A stretch of 64,000 nt of DNA from Mactra quadrangularis (GCA_025267735.1 CM046309.1:32835202-32899201), one strand, 5' to 3'; shown: positions 22,272-34,500, counted from the first letter of the stretch. A program made the numbers and translations. Notes: generated from the letters alone by a model not told the origin.

Positions 22272-23345
22272 TTATATGCCCGAAAGAATTTCGGACATAT
22301 TATGTTATACCCCCTGGCGTCCGTCTGTCCGTCCGTCCGTTAGCAATTTGGTTTCCGGAGCATAACTTAAGTTCCATTTGGCCCACAACATTCAAACTTC
22401 ATAGGATGATTGCCCATATTGGGTAGAAGACCCCTATTGATTTTGGGGTCACAAGGTCAAAGGTTAAGGTCACTATAACCATAAAACTGAAAACAGTTTA
22501 CGGAGCATAACTTAAGTTCCATTTGGTCCACATTATTCAAACTTCATAGGATGATTGCCCATATTGGGTAGAAGACCCCTATTGATTTTGGGGTCACAAA
22601 GTCAAAGGTCAAGGTCACTATAACCATAAAACTGAAAACAGTTTCCGGAGCATAACTTAAGTTCCATTTGGTCCACATTATTCAAACTTCATACGAGGAT
22701 TGTCCATATTGGGTAGAAGACCCCTATTGATTTTGGGGTCGTAAGGTCAAAGGTCAAGGTCACTATTACCTTAAAACTGAAAACAGTTTCCGGAGCATAA
22801 CTTAAGTTCCATTTGGTCCACAATATTCAAACTTCATACAATGATTGTCCATTTTTGGTTGTAGACCCCTATTGATTTTGGGGTCAAAGGTTAAGGTCAC
22901 TATTACCTTTAAACTGAAAACAGTTTGGGGAGCATAACTTAAGTTCCATTTGGTCAACAATATTCAAACTTCATACCATGATTGTCCATATAGGGTAGAA
23001 GACCCCTATTGATTTTGGGGTCACAAGGTCAAATGTCAAGGTCACTATTACTTTTAAACTGAAAACAGTTTCCGGAGTATAACTTAAGTTCCATTTGGCC
23101 CACAATATTCAAACTTCATATGAGGATTGTCCATATCGGGTAGAAGACCCCTATTGATTTTGGGGTCACAAAGTCAAGGTCACTACTATCTTAAAAAAAA
23201 ATTTCTCTGCTTTGTTTTCCACAATTATTCATAATATGTTATTCATCTGAAATATTTTCATATCTTACTAATGTTTCATCTGAACTAAAAAAAAACAAAA
23301 CACTTTTGGGCATATAATGCTCCGCCCAGCGGTGCTCTTGTTCTT
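22272..23345 (+). mobile_element. Repeat element with ~6 tandem 145-bp units
   Basis: The left end TTATATGCCCGAAAGAATTT and right end GGGCATATAATGCTCCGCCC share short inverted termini (TATATGCCC/GGGCATATA). After a (GTCC)n tract at 22319-22340, six units follow. CGGAGCATAACTTAAG marks fall at 22356, 22501, 22646, 22791, 22928 and 23073 (spacing 145, 145, 145, 137, 145). Each unit ends in a GGGGTCAcAAGGTCAAAGGT-type cluster. No protein is encoded. Confidence 0.85.
22454..23182 (+). promoter_or_regulatory. Array of AGGTCA half-site clusters (nuclear-receptor-like)
   Basis: Each 145-bp unit contains up to three AGGTCA half-sites. The best, 22744-22762, is AGGTCA-A-AGGTCA-AGGTCA, a canonical DR1 followed directly by a third half-site preceded by TCA, which is the monomer site of ERR/NR5A-type receptors. 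Others carry one or two substitutions. The sequence match is exact; regulatory use is inference. Confidence 0.45.
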
Positions 23346-23818
23346 AATTTCCCTAATGAATCCCCAATCTTAACATGAATATTATAATCTATCAAAACTA
23401 TCTTGCAGAACATTTTATAATTTTAATAGAAACTAAAAATGAATTGTTTTGTGTTTTAAAATTTTGATTATGATCCGTAGGTGTAAAATACAACTTGCCC
23501 GCTCGCCATGGAGAGTGTTTCTACCTGTTTGGCCAGAGACATTGATTATACCTAATTTCCTGTGTTTGGAGAGTATTTAAGATTTCTCAAAACTTTTCCG
23601 ATTAGGCGAGTAGGATTTTCAAATCTAATAGGATTATTATCTGTTTTAATAAGAAAGAAACATCAATATACGATGTCCTATATTGACCACTTTAAGTAAG
23701 GTATATGTCTTTTAATATCAAGAAGTAATTTAGACATCACAAATTGTCATGTACTCTGGGGAGTCTGTATTGTCGGCAATCAAATCAATACTAACCCTTT
23801 GTTTGATTTAGGGCTGCG
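23346..23818. other. Anonymous AT-rich DNA
   Basis: No supported gene or repeat. A short segment near 23515-23560 (GGCCAGAGACATTGAT...) has no recognised relative in the window. Confidence 0.5.
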
Positions 23819-25603
23819 TTTCGTGGCCAAGGTTGCAATGCGATACGTACGGCGATACATGCCACGCGATTACGATATTAATCGCGATACAATGTAAATT
23901 TGGTATGAATGCATAGACAAATTATAATATTATCAAACAATCATAAAATTAAAAAAGCGATAGCGTGGGTCACAAAAATGTATGACATAACGAAATAATG
24001 ATGAAGGAATTTTATTTTTACGAAATGGAATACCACATTATGAATAATAAAATACAAATAACCTTATTTGTTGTAAAATAATGACAAAGTTGTTTGTTTT
24101 TGTGGAATTTAATGAATTAGTTCATTAAAAATCAACTAATTATGTCTATTCAAAGTTTTCAAACTGCCACACAACACGCTGATAATCAATAACAATTATA
24201 GTCCAACAGAATTAACCTGAGCTTGACCTGTATGCAAGAATATATTAAACTTAGTATTAACAGTCTAATTTTGTCTTCGTTTGTAAATCGCCCTTTATTG
24301 GAAGCTTTCGGGAAAATACACGTACTCAACAATTATTGTTGTTTTCATAAGAATGTATACTTTGAAATTATGTCATAATATTGCTTACTTGTACAATAAC
24401 ATGCTACTTTTAATAAATTGATTTATAGTCATATCGGTTGTCATAAACATGTGTATAACCATGTACACACGTACGGATTTAAAGAAGTTAATTATTACTA
24501 ATTAAGACATAATTAAGTTGTAAAATGAGGACAATAAAGTTTGTTTAGGCAATTACTTTTGTTGAGTTTTAAAGTTTTGTCTATGATTTAATAAGATTCA
24601 CTTGTTGGGAGTTTTGGGCGTATGTGTCGAAAATGAGCAAGATTTTAAATTGTAAGCGTTAATCATACAATTGCTCGTCTTTAAACCACCAAAGCATTTT
24701 AATCCATCAATATCAATACACATTACCCAACATAACGCTTTTATTCCTTTCACAATTAGCAAACGACATTTTGATTACACTTGCATTGGTAAAATACGAA
24801 AATTTGTTGAAAAATAGTTTGTTTGTTTTTTTTCCAGAAAAAATCGAACGGAAAAATTAATAGGAACGGAAAAGTAATGTTTGAATTTTCCAAAAATAAA
24901 ATGATAAAATATTGGGAGTCATAGTTAATTTTACGTTAGTCTAAAAAATTGATTTCCAGCGATCGTGGATTTTGTATCTTTTCAAAACCTGCCAATAATT
25001 TAGCGTATAGAGTCAACAATTAAAAAACTAGGTCACACTTGTTTTAAAAATTCTTTAAAGTAACAATTAAATTATAGAAGAGTCTATGATTACACGATGA
25101 GACATAGCAATTATGACATTGTATTATTAGGCTATCCAGGGAATGTTATCTATGTCTCTGGGCTATCAAACATCGACAAACTGTGAAAAATGCCGAAACA
25201 TATATTAAATTGTTTACATCAGTTTCAATTCAAAATTACAAACACATGTTCGTCATCAAACAAAAGATTAATATACCCGGTGTACATGGTAGTTTGTTAC
25301 GTAATAATTTAGGATTACTACAGAAAATTAATACGATATACACACATATATGAATGGCATATAGTAACTGATTGTCACAACTAATTTATTTAATTTGTGT
25401 TAATTTGGTACACATGTGTTTGTTGTCGTCTTGAAATGAGATTTTGATTTAAAATTCATTGTTAATGACCAATAGGAATTTATGTTAGACAATATTTAAA
25501 AAGACCGCGGTTCACTCGGATTTTTAGGTCACAGTACGGTACACTGGTACCGGCTACCTTCCGTTACAGTTTTAATGTAGTTTGGTGAACCATTGCAGCC
25601 CTA
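23819..25603. mobile_element. hAT-like element, related to the 18703 copy at its left end
   Basis: It begins TAGGGCTGCGTTTCGTGGCC and follows the 18703 element for about 370 bases (GGTATGAATGCATAGACAAA, ACCACATTATGAATAATAAA), then diverges near 24200. It ends GGTGAACCATTGCAGCCCTA, a hAT-type terminus whose inner sequence differs from the related element. The flanking 8-mers GTTTGATT and TCATTTAG do not match. It may be a chimera or two partial elements. Confidence 0.65.
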
Positions 25604-26987
25604 TCATTTAGCATGTAATTTATTATCAGACTATTGTAGTCATCAGACTGTTGTATAGTGTGTAAATTTTGACCCTGTTCTGATCTTTTACATTTGCTTC
25701 TAATAATTATCTACACACAATCCCGACGAAAATCAATACCATGCCTATTCTACACTTCAGCAGCGAGAGTAAAATTATACAAGTTTATTTATGTGTTACA
25801 TTTCTACACATAATCCTCATGGCCACGGTGTAATCGAGCATTAATACTACATTTGTGATCAATATTTGAATATTCTTGCATAATGTTCAGGTCGGGTCAA
25901 ACTTTAGGCACAATACTACTTCCCCTGTGTGTATATGTATTGACCATGTTTTGTTTTCAGATTGTATGAAGTGGATCAATGTTCTGGTGATACTGCTGTC
26001 ATATATTTTTTTCTTTTTTTTCAGCTCATGGAAGTTGATGCATGCTGTTTTAAGTTAAGTATTTATTCAAGTTGTTATATTAAAACCCTGTTATGTTATA
26101 ACTTCCATTAGATTTGAAAAGTGAATAAACCCAATGGTTATGATTCAACACACTGGAAGACATTTTTACAGTAACAGTTGACAATTGGTAAGTTTTATTT
26201 CATTTTGTTTTCTAGATATGCCATTTGTTTATAAACTTAAATATGTGTTAACTGTACATAGCACATCCATTTGGCTAATGAATAAGTCAACTTCTTGTGG
26301 TGCGTTTAGTACAGGTATGTGCAGGAGTGTTCCAGTCTGCAGGTTCAATAAATGACTTATTCTTTATCCAATGAATGTACTTGTATGGCTTGTACATACT
26401 TTGTTTATTAGCAAATGACTTATCTAGTTTATTTAATTAATTCTTACATTTTTTGTTGTTTAATTTACTGTATGTAATGTTTTGATTTCATTTTTGCTTG
26501 AGTGGTCCGTGTCTGACCTGAGATTTGCACCGATATTTCAGGTCCCTGCATGCATATCCCATCCCAGCTGTCCCATCCCCCCATGGAGAGGGTTCGGTCT
26601 GTTGGGGTTTTTAAGAGCCATTGGCTTCATATCCCCCAGCTCAAGGTTCGGAATGCTTTTGATCACTATTATTTGTATTCTTGCTGGCTTGTGGAGTTAC
26701 ATATTAGTTTTATCTAGTTAAGGCATTAATATTGTGGGGGAAATTTGGGAATTGCCATGGGAGTAGGGTTAGGTAAATGGGAGGGGGATTGGGATTTAGT
26801 TTTAGGGAAAGTTAGGGTTGTTGGTGTTGTACTTTAGAACTGAATTGGCTAAGCTTGGTCTTTACTCTGAAAAAGTGACATTGTAAGATTTACAATGAAA
26901 GTTTGCATGGGTTTTACTTTTAAAGTGTGGAAGATTATTTCTGAGCTACCTTAGGAAATGTTGAGGTGGATTGAAGCATACTGGAAG
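25604..26987. other. Anonymous DNA
   Basis: No supported gene. The open frame 26482-26721 (IPPWRGFGLLGFLRAIGF...) has no recognised domain. The interval 26740-26830 is G/T-rich (GGGAGGGGGATTGGGATTTAG). T-rich tracts before CAG at about 26025 could be splice acceptors but connect to nothing. Confidence 0.4.
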
Positions 26988-27287
26988 CCGCCCGGCTAGC
27001 TCAGTTGGTAGCATGCAAGTCTACTGATGGAGGGGTTGTGGGTTCAATTCCCGAGTGGGGCATACTTTCATGGAACTTGGTCATGAAGTTATCTCTACAC
27101 CCATTCTCCCTCTTACCAATGATTTTTAATTATGTAGGGCAGTTGTCAGTCACTGACGAATGTATGTGCTTAGTAGTTGGTTAACCGCTAAATTCAGAGA
27201 TTTAGCCTTTCCAGGCACAGTGAGTAGGTTTATGACCTATACAATGTGTTGCTACTGGGTTAAACCCAACTAAATAAATATGTCTAC
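26988..27287 (+). repeat. tRNA-derived SINE, family B, full copy
   Basis: The head has an A box (GGCTAGCTCAGTTGGTAGCA) and B box (GGGTTCAATTCCC). The body has CATACTTTCATGGAACTTGG, TCATGAAGTTATCTCTACAC, ATGTAGGGCAGTTGTCAGTC, TTTAGCCTTTCCAGGCACAG and the 3' end TACAATGTGTTGCTACTGGG plus TTAAACCCAACTAAATAAAT. The body differs from family A. Confidence 0.92.
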
Positions 27288-27551
27288 TAGTGACTTTTTT
27301 CGTCCTGAATGGCTTAACATATGTTGTTAAGCCACTGAAAATGATAATACATTGGCCATCAGCAATGATTGTTTTTATACAATTATTAGGTACCTGTGAT
27401 AATCGGTTGCAAGCTTACAGCCTGTAAATTACCTGTCAGTCATCATTTGAAAATTCCCAATTTTTAACATGATACATTATTGTATAACTCTTTATGGTTA
27501 GGCTTCTGATTGATGGACTTTTAAGAAGTTAATAAAAAGCATGGAGTACAT

Positions 27552-27995
27552 TAGGGCTGTGAATAGTTGAGCAAGTGGTGATCTGATGTGTAGTGGTTCA
27601 CGAAACAAACCATGAATCACTTGTTAATAGAGATGCATACAGAATTCATGTAATAAAAAGAGTTTGTGAAGAATTACAAGTTTTTACTCTAAGGAAAACC
27701 ATGTACTTTAAACATGTCTATTATCAGACGTTTTATTGGCATTTTCAGTTATAACATTTTTGTTTAAATGTGTATCAATAGAATTTTGACACAAGACTGT
27801 TCGGTCCATACATTAATTTAGGTTAACATTAGAAGTGTGCCTCGTTTATAGTTGTAATTAATTTAAAAATGTTCCTTCATTTTCTAAAAATAGATCTATT
27901 GAGATCTGACAATTTAAGATGTGACGAATATTCGTACTCAATTTTCTGGTCGGGATTGCAAATGTCCGAGAACTTCGATACTCGTTGCAACCCTA
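27552..27995. mobile_element. Small hAT MITE
   Basis: The 444-bp element has ends TAGGGCTGTGAATAG and CGATACTCGTTGCAACCCTA. The 8-bp flanks GAGTACAT (27544-27551) and GTGTACAT (27996-28003) differ at one base. There is no coding capacity. Confidence 0.78.
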
Positions 27996-28330
27996 GTGTA
28001 CATGTTAAATAAATGAATGATATGTTGTTACTTAGAACAGAAGAGAACAGTAAATTTATTCAGAAAATTTTGTACATGTACAATAATCTAGTAATGTATA
28101 AATAAAAATTTTGTCCAGAATATGAACTTAACAATACAACTGGATAGTTATACACATAGTCAAACTATAATATGAAACCACTTTATTCGAAATTAAGATA
28201 ATAAAATTACACATTACGTATTTTAGTTTTCATTTTGACAGCTTTCTTAGTAGACTTTAAGACTTTAATAATAGTAATCAAACTAATTAAAACTGTAAGA
28301 ATGTTTTTTAGCTGTACTTTTCATCAGTCC

Positions 28331-28558
28331 AGTGTCGTTAACAATTGCGTTTAAATTTTCAATTCAGCATATATCTCTGCTATTTATTGTCAAATCTTTA
28401 TGGAACTTCATACAATGATAACATACCATGCCACTTCAGAATTAGAAATTAACCACAACTCTACCTGGCTTTATTATGAATTATTTCCCGTTGTAATTTT
28501 TGCATTAAAGTTTTTAAATCCGGCTTTAATGTGGTTTCTACATTACATTTCTTGTTTA
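28331..28558 (+). repeat. Dispersed ~300-bp repeat family D, copy 1 (5'-shortened)
   Basis: Shares GTTAACAATTGCGTTTAAAT, CTTCATACAATGATAACATA, AGAATTAGAAATTAACCACA, TTTTTGCATTAAAGTTTTTA and the end ACATTACATTTCTTGTT with the three copies at 30.4, 31.1 and 32.7 kb, all in the same orientation. The G-rich left segment is missing here. Confidence 0.85.
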
Positions 28559-29760
28559 TCAATGACATGTTTAAAGATATGACAAAGATCTTATGGCAAG
28601 ATATTTTTCATTTATTATAAATATAGCTTCTGTTGTCACCTTAGGTAATAGATACTCTATATCGCACGTTTGTGGTTCTTTTTGTTCTTGTAGGTTTCTG
28701 TCTTCAATTGAGGTAACATAACATGGCAGGTTTTTGTTCCTTATTCTTGTTGTTTCTTCAATAAAAATGACCTGATTAAATCAGTAATATGCTGTTCATG
28801 CATTAGCTTATTCACCTACTTAGTGGGTTGTTAATGTTGCCAGTCATGATGTAGTAAATTAGTAATAGCATACTTGACTTGGACAGTTTAAACACTTTAA
28901 GATAGTGGCAATTATAGTATTTCCCCTGTGTAGGCAAACCTTTCTCGGTCTCTTTTTGGAATGATTCAAGCAAGCTCAAATTAATAAACCATGTTGGCTT
29001 CTGTATCAATTCAGAAAAATACATAAATGGTAAACTATTATTCAGTTGTTATTTTCATGCATTGTTTGTTTTCTATTTGGAATTTTATTTAAAAAAAATG
29101 TTCAAAATACAAAAAGTGATAGATTTTACTATAAAATGGATCAATTATATATCATGAAAACATTGGACTGTTTTAGAAAACATGATGATTCTGCTGTAAA
29201 ATAAGCCTTTGAAGTTAACAACTTATCATTGTCAAAGCAAGTCATCAGAAATGTAATGTTGTACTATTGCCAAGATTTATTGCTTGCTTGTGCTTTGTTT
29301 GACATTGTTTATATTTATTAGAAATTAGACGCATCACCCTAAGGATTAATTTTAACTCAATTTGAATAAGTCTTGTTGAAAATTATGTAGTCATTAAAAC
29401 TGTCAACTTGGCATCATTTTTTTAAATTTCTATGACAATACAAAGTATAAAAAAGCTTGGTAAAATGTCTAACTGGTTCACTAACTTTTGAACATACAAT
29501 AATGATTTATACTCTTACCTTCTCTTCAATAGATCTAACAACATATGTCATTGTGCAAAATGAGAACATGTTTTTGGAATGTTTCTTTTATATTTTAGGA
29601 ATTAATGAGGCTTCTTAATAAGATTACTTTTTTCTTTTTTTAGATACATGTAATTAGTACTAATGATGCTTGATAATGATGTTCTAAGTATATATTTAAT
29701 ATATTTGTTAGTAAATGAAGATGCAAATATATATTAATTAATCAATAAACATGAATATCA
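28559..29760. other. Anonymous AT-rich DNA
   Basis: No gene or repeat recognised. Frames are short and without motifs. Confidence 0.55.
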
Positions 29761-29967
29761 ATAATTCTGAGCAATCTAGTGAAGGACCCATGTTTATGGG
29801 GGATAGCTAGATCGGGATTTTACTTTGATAAACTCATAATTCTGAGCAATCTAGTGAAGGACCCATGTTTATGGGGGGATAGCTAGATCGGGATTAGAGT
29901 TAAAAACATAATTCTGAGCAATCTAGTGAAGGACCCATGTTTATGGGGGGATAGCTAGATCAGAATT
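29761..29967. repeat. Three tandem copies of a ~72-75-bp unit
   Basis: The phrase ATAATTCTGAGCAATCTAGT starts at 29761, 29836 and 29908, each followed by GAAGGACCCATGTTTATGGG and ATAGCTAGATC. The copies are almost identical, so the duplication is recent. Confidence 0.93.
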
Positions 29968-29975
29968 AGCTATTA

Positions 29976-30105
29976 AGTACCATATAAAAATGTGCTATTT
30001 ACCATGCACAAAAGAATATGGACATTAGGATCATAGAACTAGTACCATATAAAAATGTGCTATTTATCATGCACAAAAGAATATGGACATTAGGATCATA
30101 GAACT
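29976..30105. repeat. Two tandem copies of a 65-bp unit
   Basis: AGTACCATATAAAAATGTGC starts at 29976 and 30041. The units differ at about one base (TTTACCATGC versus TTTATCATGC). The pair abuts the 72-bp array but shares no sequence with it. Confidence 0.93.
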
Positions 30106-30445
30106 AAGTCTGGCTAGGGTGCTAATTACATGCATAAAGTCAAATTTGAATACTGAAAAACCTTGGTTTGCTTGTATTATGATTATATTAATGACTGATA
30201 AAATGTACTATGACTTTTGTTGTTGTTTACATGAGAAGTGAAGGTATTTGATGTAGATCATTGATTAATATAGCAATAATTTGCTTACTATGAATTACTG
30301 AAATTGTACTTTCAGATTTGTTTATAAAAACCAGCTTTTTTATTATTTGTACTGCATATAGAAGTTGTCATGATGGTTTAAAGTAACATGTTTTGTGACT
30401 GATGATTTAACTTGACTTTATATTTATTAGTATGATGTTATTATC

Positions 30446-30736
30446 AGTCAGATATTTCAAGGAAAAAATTCGGCAAATAGTTTGGCGAAACAGAGACGGG
30501 CGGTTGGGCGTCCGGTGTTGTTAACAATTGCGTTAAAGTTTTCAATTTAGCTGATATTTTTTGTCATTTATTGTCAGATCTTTGACACTTTATACAATGA
30601 TAACCATGTGATGAACAGAATTAGAAAGTAACAACAACTCCCAACTCGCTTTATTATAGATTATTTCCCTTTGTGATTTTTATGTTAAAGATTTTAAATC
30701 TGGCTTTAATGTGTCCACATTACATTTCTTGTTGTA
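30446..30736 (+). repeat. Dispersed repeat family D, copy 2
   Basis: A fuller copy including the left segment (GGCGAAACAGAGACGGGCGG, TTGGGCGTCCGGTGTTGTTA), then the shared body and the ACATTACATTTCTTGTT end. No terminal inverted repeat or A-tail was seen. Confidence 0.85.
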
Positions 30737-31083
30737 TCATGCATTCAGAATGTATTCTAAATATTGTGTTGTATTTTTTTTATTTTTGAAATAGATGATA
30801 AAATTGGGCGTACCGACAATATAAATGATAATATTTTCCTAGTTATTTTCTATTTTTATAATAAACATTTTTTTGTCAACTGGGTTGTGTAAAAATGATG
30901 TTTTTATAGTATACAGTGTATAATATATATTTTTTGTTGTAATGAAATAATTTAAACCACTTTTTAACTTCTTAAATAGTTAATGCATTTGAATAATTTT
31001 ACTTTTCCAATGTATTTTTCTGCGCAGTTAATAATGCAATTAAGTTTTCAGAATACTCCAATGTTTTCTGACTGATTTTTGAT

Positions 31084-31410
31084 CAGCTGAAGTTTTTAGT
31101 CGGATTTTTCAAACGAAAAAATACAGCTATTAGTTTAGCAAAACACGGGCAGGCTTGGGCGGTCAGGCAACTGGTGTTGTTAATAATTGTGATCTATTTT
31201 TTTCTTTACCATATATTTCTGCCAATTACAGTCAGATCTTTATGAAACTTCATACAATGATAACAGTCCATGTGATGAACAGAATTAGAAAGTAACCACA
31301 GCTCTACCTGCTTCTATTATGGATTACTTCCCTTTGTAATTTTTGCATTAAAGTTTTTAAATCCAGCTTTATTTGTATTAATGTGGTTTCCACATTACAT
31401 CTCTTGTTAT
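31084..31410 (+). repeat. Dispersed repeat family D, copy 3
   Basis: Begins CAGCTGAAGTTTTTAGTCGG ATTTTTC-like sequence, then ACGGGCAGGCTTGGGCGG, and ends TCCACATTACATCTCTTGTT. It has a ~9-bp internal insertion before the end (TTTGTATTA). Confidence 0.85.
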
Positions 31411-32690
31411 AATAACATTAATTGATTTGGCTTTCTTTATAGCTATATTTGAACTAGATATTAAACAAAAAACAACTGTGACTACAGTATTATTTTTGTT
31501 GGTTAGAAATTTCATTTAAGGCTCATTCTTTCTAAAGCAGGATATATCCTTTCTTGAAAATGTGACAAAACCTGTTCAGAAACTATTGACCTCTTACCCA
31601 AATTATAGAACTGATTAGAATACTGTACAGGAAAAAACATGATTTTGTAAGAACAGGTATGAATTTCTAATAAATTGCCTCTCCTCTTGTAATACAATAC
31701 CCTGAACAGTTGAACTTCTTTTAATATTATTGTAAACCAGGTTGACTTATGAAGAACAATGAGGGTGTGTAGTTTCAAATTATTAGTTATTTATCAACAT
31801 AAAATACAGCCTGAAAATAAAATTGCATTACATTCAAAACATATTCAATAAAACAAATAAAAAATACAAGAAATCTACGTGTACAGTAGCTCTATCAATA
31901 ATATAAAAGTATTAAATTCTAATGAGCGAACATGATATCTTATACTCTAAATTCGCGACAAATACCGCCAATGATATCAAAAATGTTGTAATTAAAGCAA
32001 CATTGTAACAGTACCGAAAGTTTGGTTAAACCTAAAACAAACCTGAAGTAAAAATATATAGATTACAATGTTTCCGTAAAAATACAAGATCTGAAATAAA
32101 TTTAACTCACCAGGCTAAAATGATTCCATTGATAATAATCATAGACAACGCCAATAATAATATCCTAAACATACGAGTGAACCCAAAACGAGAAATGACA
32201 GTAAAACAATGAATATGTGTACTTAAATAGGCAATATTCGCGCCAACTGCACAGAATGTGACAGATTTCACTGAATACATAAAATCCTTACATTACTTCT
32301 ATAACCCGTGATAAAAGCAAGATCTAACTAAATCCCTAGATACCAGAGAACTGTCAGTTTATTTCTACAATAAAAATAGCTACGCACGTAAATTCAACAA
32401 TTCCCGTGCAGTACACTGATATGAACTTTAAAAGTTTAAATACAGTTACACTACGTTATGCATAAACCAATAACTAATAAATTAACTACATAATTTTATG
32501 GCTATCTACATCTGTACACAATATATATACACCAATAACTAAAACCTGGGTAACATTATTTATAAATGAATGCTTGTTGTAAATTAATCATTCAATTACT
32601 GTTATTCCCCACCTGAGAATTTACAAAACAAGTATATTATTGCAGGCCCACATCAGTTTGTAAGCATCCGATATATCTCTTTGCTCTGCT
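31411..32690. other. Anonymous AT-rich DNA
   Basis: No gene supported. The minus frame 31512-31778 shows no domain. The segment 31880-32420 has more CpG and fewer T runs than its surroundings, but nothing was recognised. Confidence 0.5.
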
Positions 32691-32944
32691 ATTCAAGTTT
32701 TTAGCCGGATTTTTCAACGGGGGTCTGTTGTCAATAACAATTGCGTTAAAGTTTTTCTTTAACATATACTTCTGCCATTTATTGTCATCTTTATGAAACT
32801 TTATACAATGATAGCATATGATGTGATAAACAGTTAGAAAAAAAACACAAGTCTACCTGACTTTATTATTGAGTATTCCCTTTGTAATTTTTGCATTTAA
32901 GTTTTTAGATCCATAATGTGGTTTGCACATTACATTTCTTGTTT
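32691..32944 (+). repeat. Dispersed repeat family D, copy 4
   Basis: Begins ATTCAAGTTTTTAGCCGGAT, lacks most of the G-rich linker, keeps AACAATTGCGTTAAAGTTTT and ends GCACATTACATTTCTTGTTT. Confidence 0.85.
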
Positions 32945-33122
32945 GAAGTTTAAGTTTGGTATAGTTTAGTTTGGGGATGAGAGTATGGCAAACACTAATT
33001 TTTGGCCTGGTAATTGACTTTTTGGATGGGGTCTATACATAAGAAAGGGGGTATTTTCTGATAGAAGGTGGGAATTTTTATTATGTAATTAAACCTGGGA
33101 GGATGTTAATTGGGGATTATTA

Positions 33123-33383
33123 AGACTCAGATAATGTTTGTTTGCTTTTGTTGGGATGGTCGTCAGTCAACCTACTCACTGTTCCTGGAAAGGCTGACTT
33201 TGGATTTAGCTGTTACCCAACTATGTACTGCCCTACATAATTGAGAATCATTTGTAGGAGGGAGAATGGCCGTAGAAAATTTCATGACCAAGCTCTGCGA
33301 AAGTATGCCCCGTCTGGGAATCAAACCCATGACCCCTCATGCTATCGACTGAGCTAGCCGGGCGACTTAGACTCAGATAATGT
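33123..33383 (-). repeat. tRNA-derived SINE, family B, minus copy
   Basis: The body is 33138-33368. The head at the right end reads GCTAGCCGGGCG reversed, with A and B boxes readable on the minus strand (GGGTTTGATTCCCAG). The 3' portion is shortened. A 15-bp duplication AGACTCAGATAATGT flanks it (33123-33137, 33369-33383). Confidence 0.92.
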
Positions 33384-33476
33384 CTTGATTAAGCAGTTTA
33401 CTGGGGTTTTGCAATGTTAATGCCCATGGTTTCTCAGGTGTAGGTTTGAGTTCAATGCTTAGAAGAGTGATAAATT

Positions 33477-33491
33477 GGGGGGGGGGGGGGG
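33477..33491 (+). repeat. Poly-G tract (15 G)
   Basis: Fifteen consecutive G residues followed by GTGTCAGGGGGGAGA. The run can form a G-quadruplex. Length may be inaccurate in assembly. Confidence 0.95.
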
Positions 33492-33810
33492 TGTCAGGGG
33501 GGAGACTTGTCTTTGGGGGTGTTGATACATTTGTCTTAATTAGGTAAAACAACTTTTCATGCAAGTCAGCCATCTTGGAATAATAGTGATCAGGGACTTC
33601 CTATAGCCTTGATGTATAGGTGGGAATGGTAGCGGAAATGGCCGCCCTAAACAGACCACTAACCCCCATGGTGTAAAATTTCCTGCCCATGCCCCTCCCC
33701 TGTCCCTGATGCATGCTTGTCCGTGCTCCATGTCTATTCTAATTTCTTTCCTTTTCAGCATTTTGTTTTGTTATATTTTTATGTTTCCTTAGCTATAATG
33801 TCATTTTACA

Positions 33811-34500
33811 AAATGTTTCTGTCTGGTTTCTCGTCTCGTGTTCTGTTTATTTCAGGTTGTGACTGATGTTTACGGATGAAGAAAACTAGAGAAGACTAGA
33901 AAACTCCTGACGATTGTTCTTAGTAAAAATCAGACAACTTCATCCCAGACAAACATTCAATTGGTCATATTACAAAACTCTTTCAGCAAAAATCTTCGAA
34001 AATCAGATTAAAAAAATAATAAAATGTTATTTGTATTAAATATAAAAAGTATAATGAATATATAATAGCTTTGGTCTATACCTTTTGAATGTAGTATTGA
34101 AGTTTATTTAAATATTTGGGAAAAACTCACAAAGCATTGATGAAAATTTTATTTTAATTGTCTGACCAATTGATTTTTGTTGTAAGATCTTTGGTATCAT
34201 GACCACGGCCTTATGTGGATAAGCACCGAGTTCCAGTATCCAAAATATGACTTTAACCATTTGACCTCAATTATGGATCTAATATGTCTTCAATAGAATA
34301 TGACCCGAACCAGGAACTTCTTTGTTTCCAATGTCAAATTTTGACTTTTTATTTTATAACCAACCTTACTGTAAATTTTGATTGAATGAAAGCATAATTA
34401 TGACATTTTCTGTTCGGTTTGTTGTCCCGTATGTTTTATATTTTAGGCTGCGACTTGTGTCTATGGATCAAAATCTAGTAAGGAAAGGAGAAACTCTTTG
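33811..34500 (+). repeat. Pair of diverged exon-like units, ~590 bp apart
   Basis: Segment 33811-33905 and segment 34404-34500 align: a TTTCTGTxxGGTTTxT-GTC-CGT tract, a pyrimidine-rich stretch ending in CAG or TAG, then GGxTGxGACTxxTGTxTAxGGAT and an A/G-rich stretch with CTAG and GAGAA. The match centres on a perfect-looking splice acceptor. No open frame runs through both. They could be duplicated exons of a non-coding RNA or copies of an unknown repeat. Confidence 0.5.

Noticed and set aside
22319..22340. Stand-alone (GTCC)n microsatellite
   Set aside because: It is the regular left part of the 145-bp-repeat element and not an independent locus.
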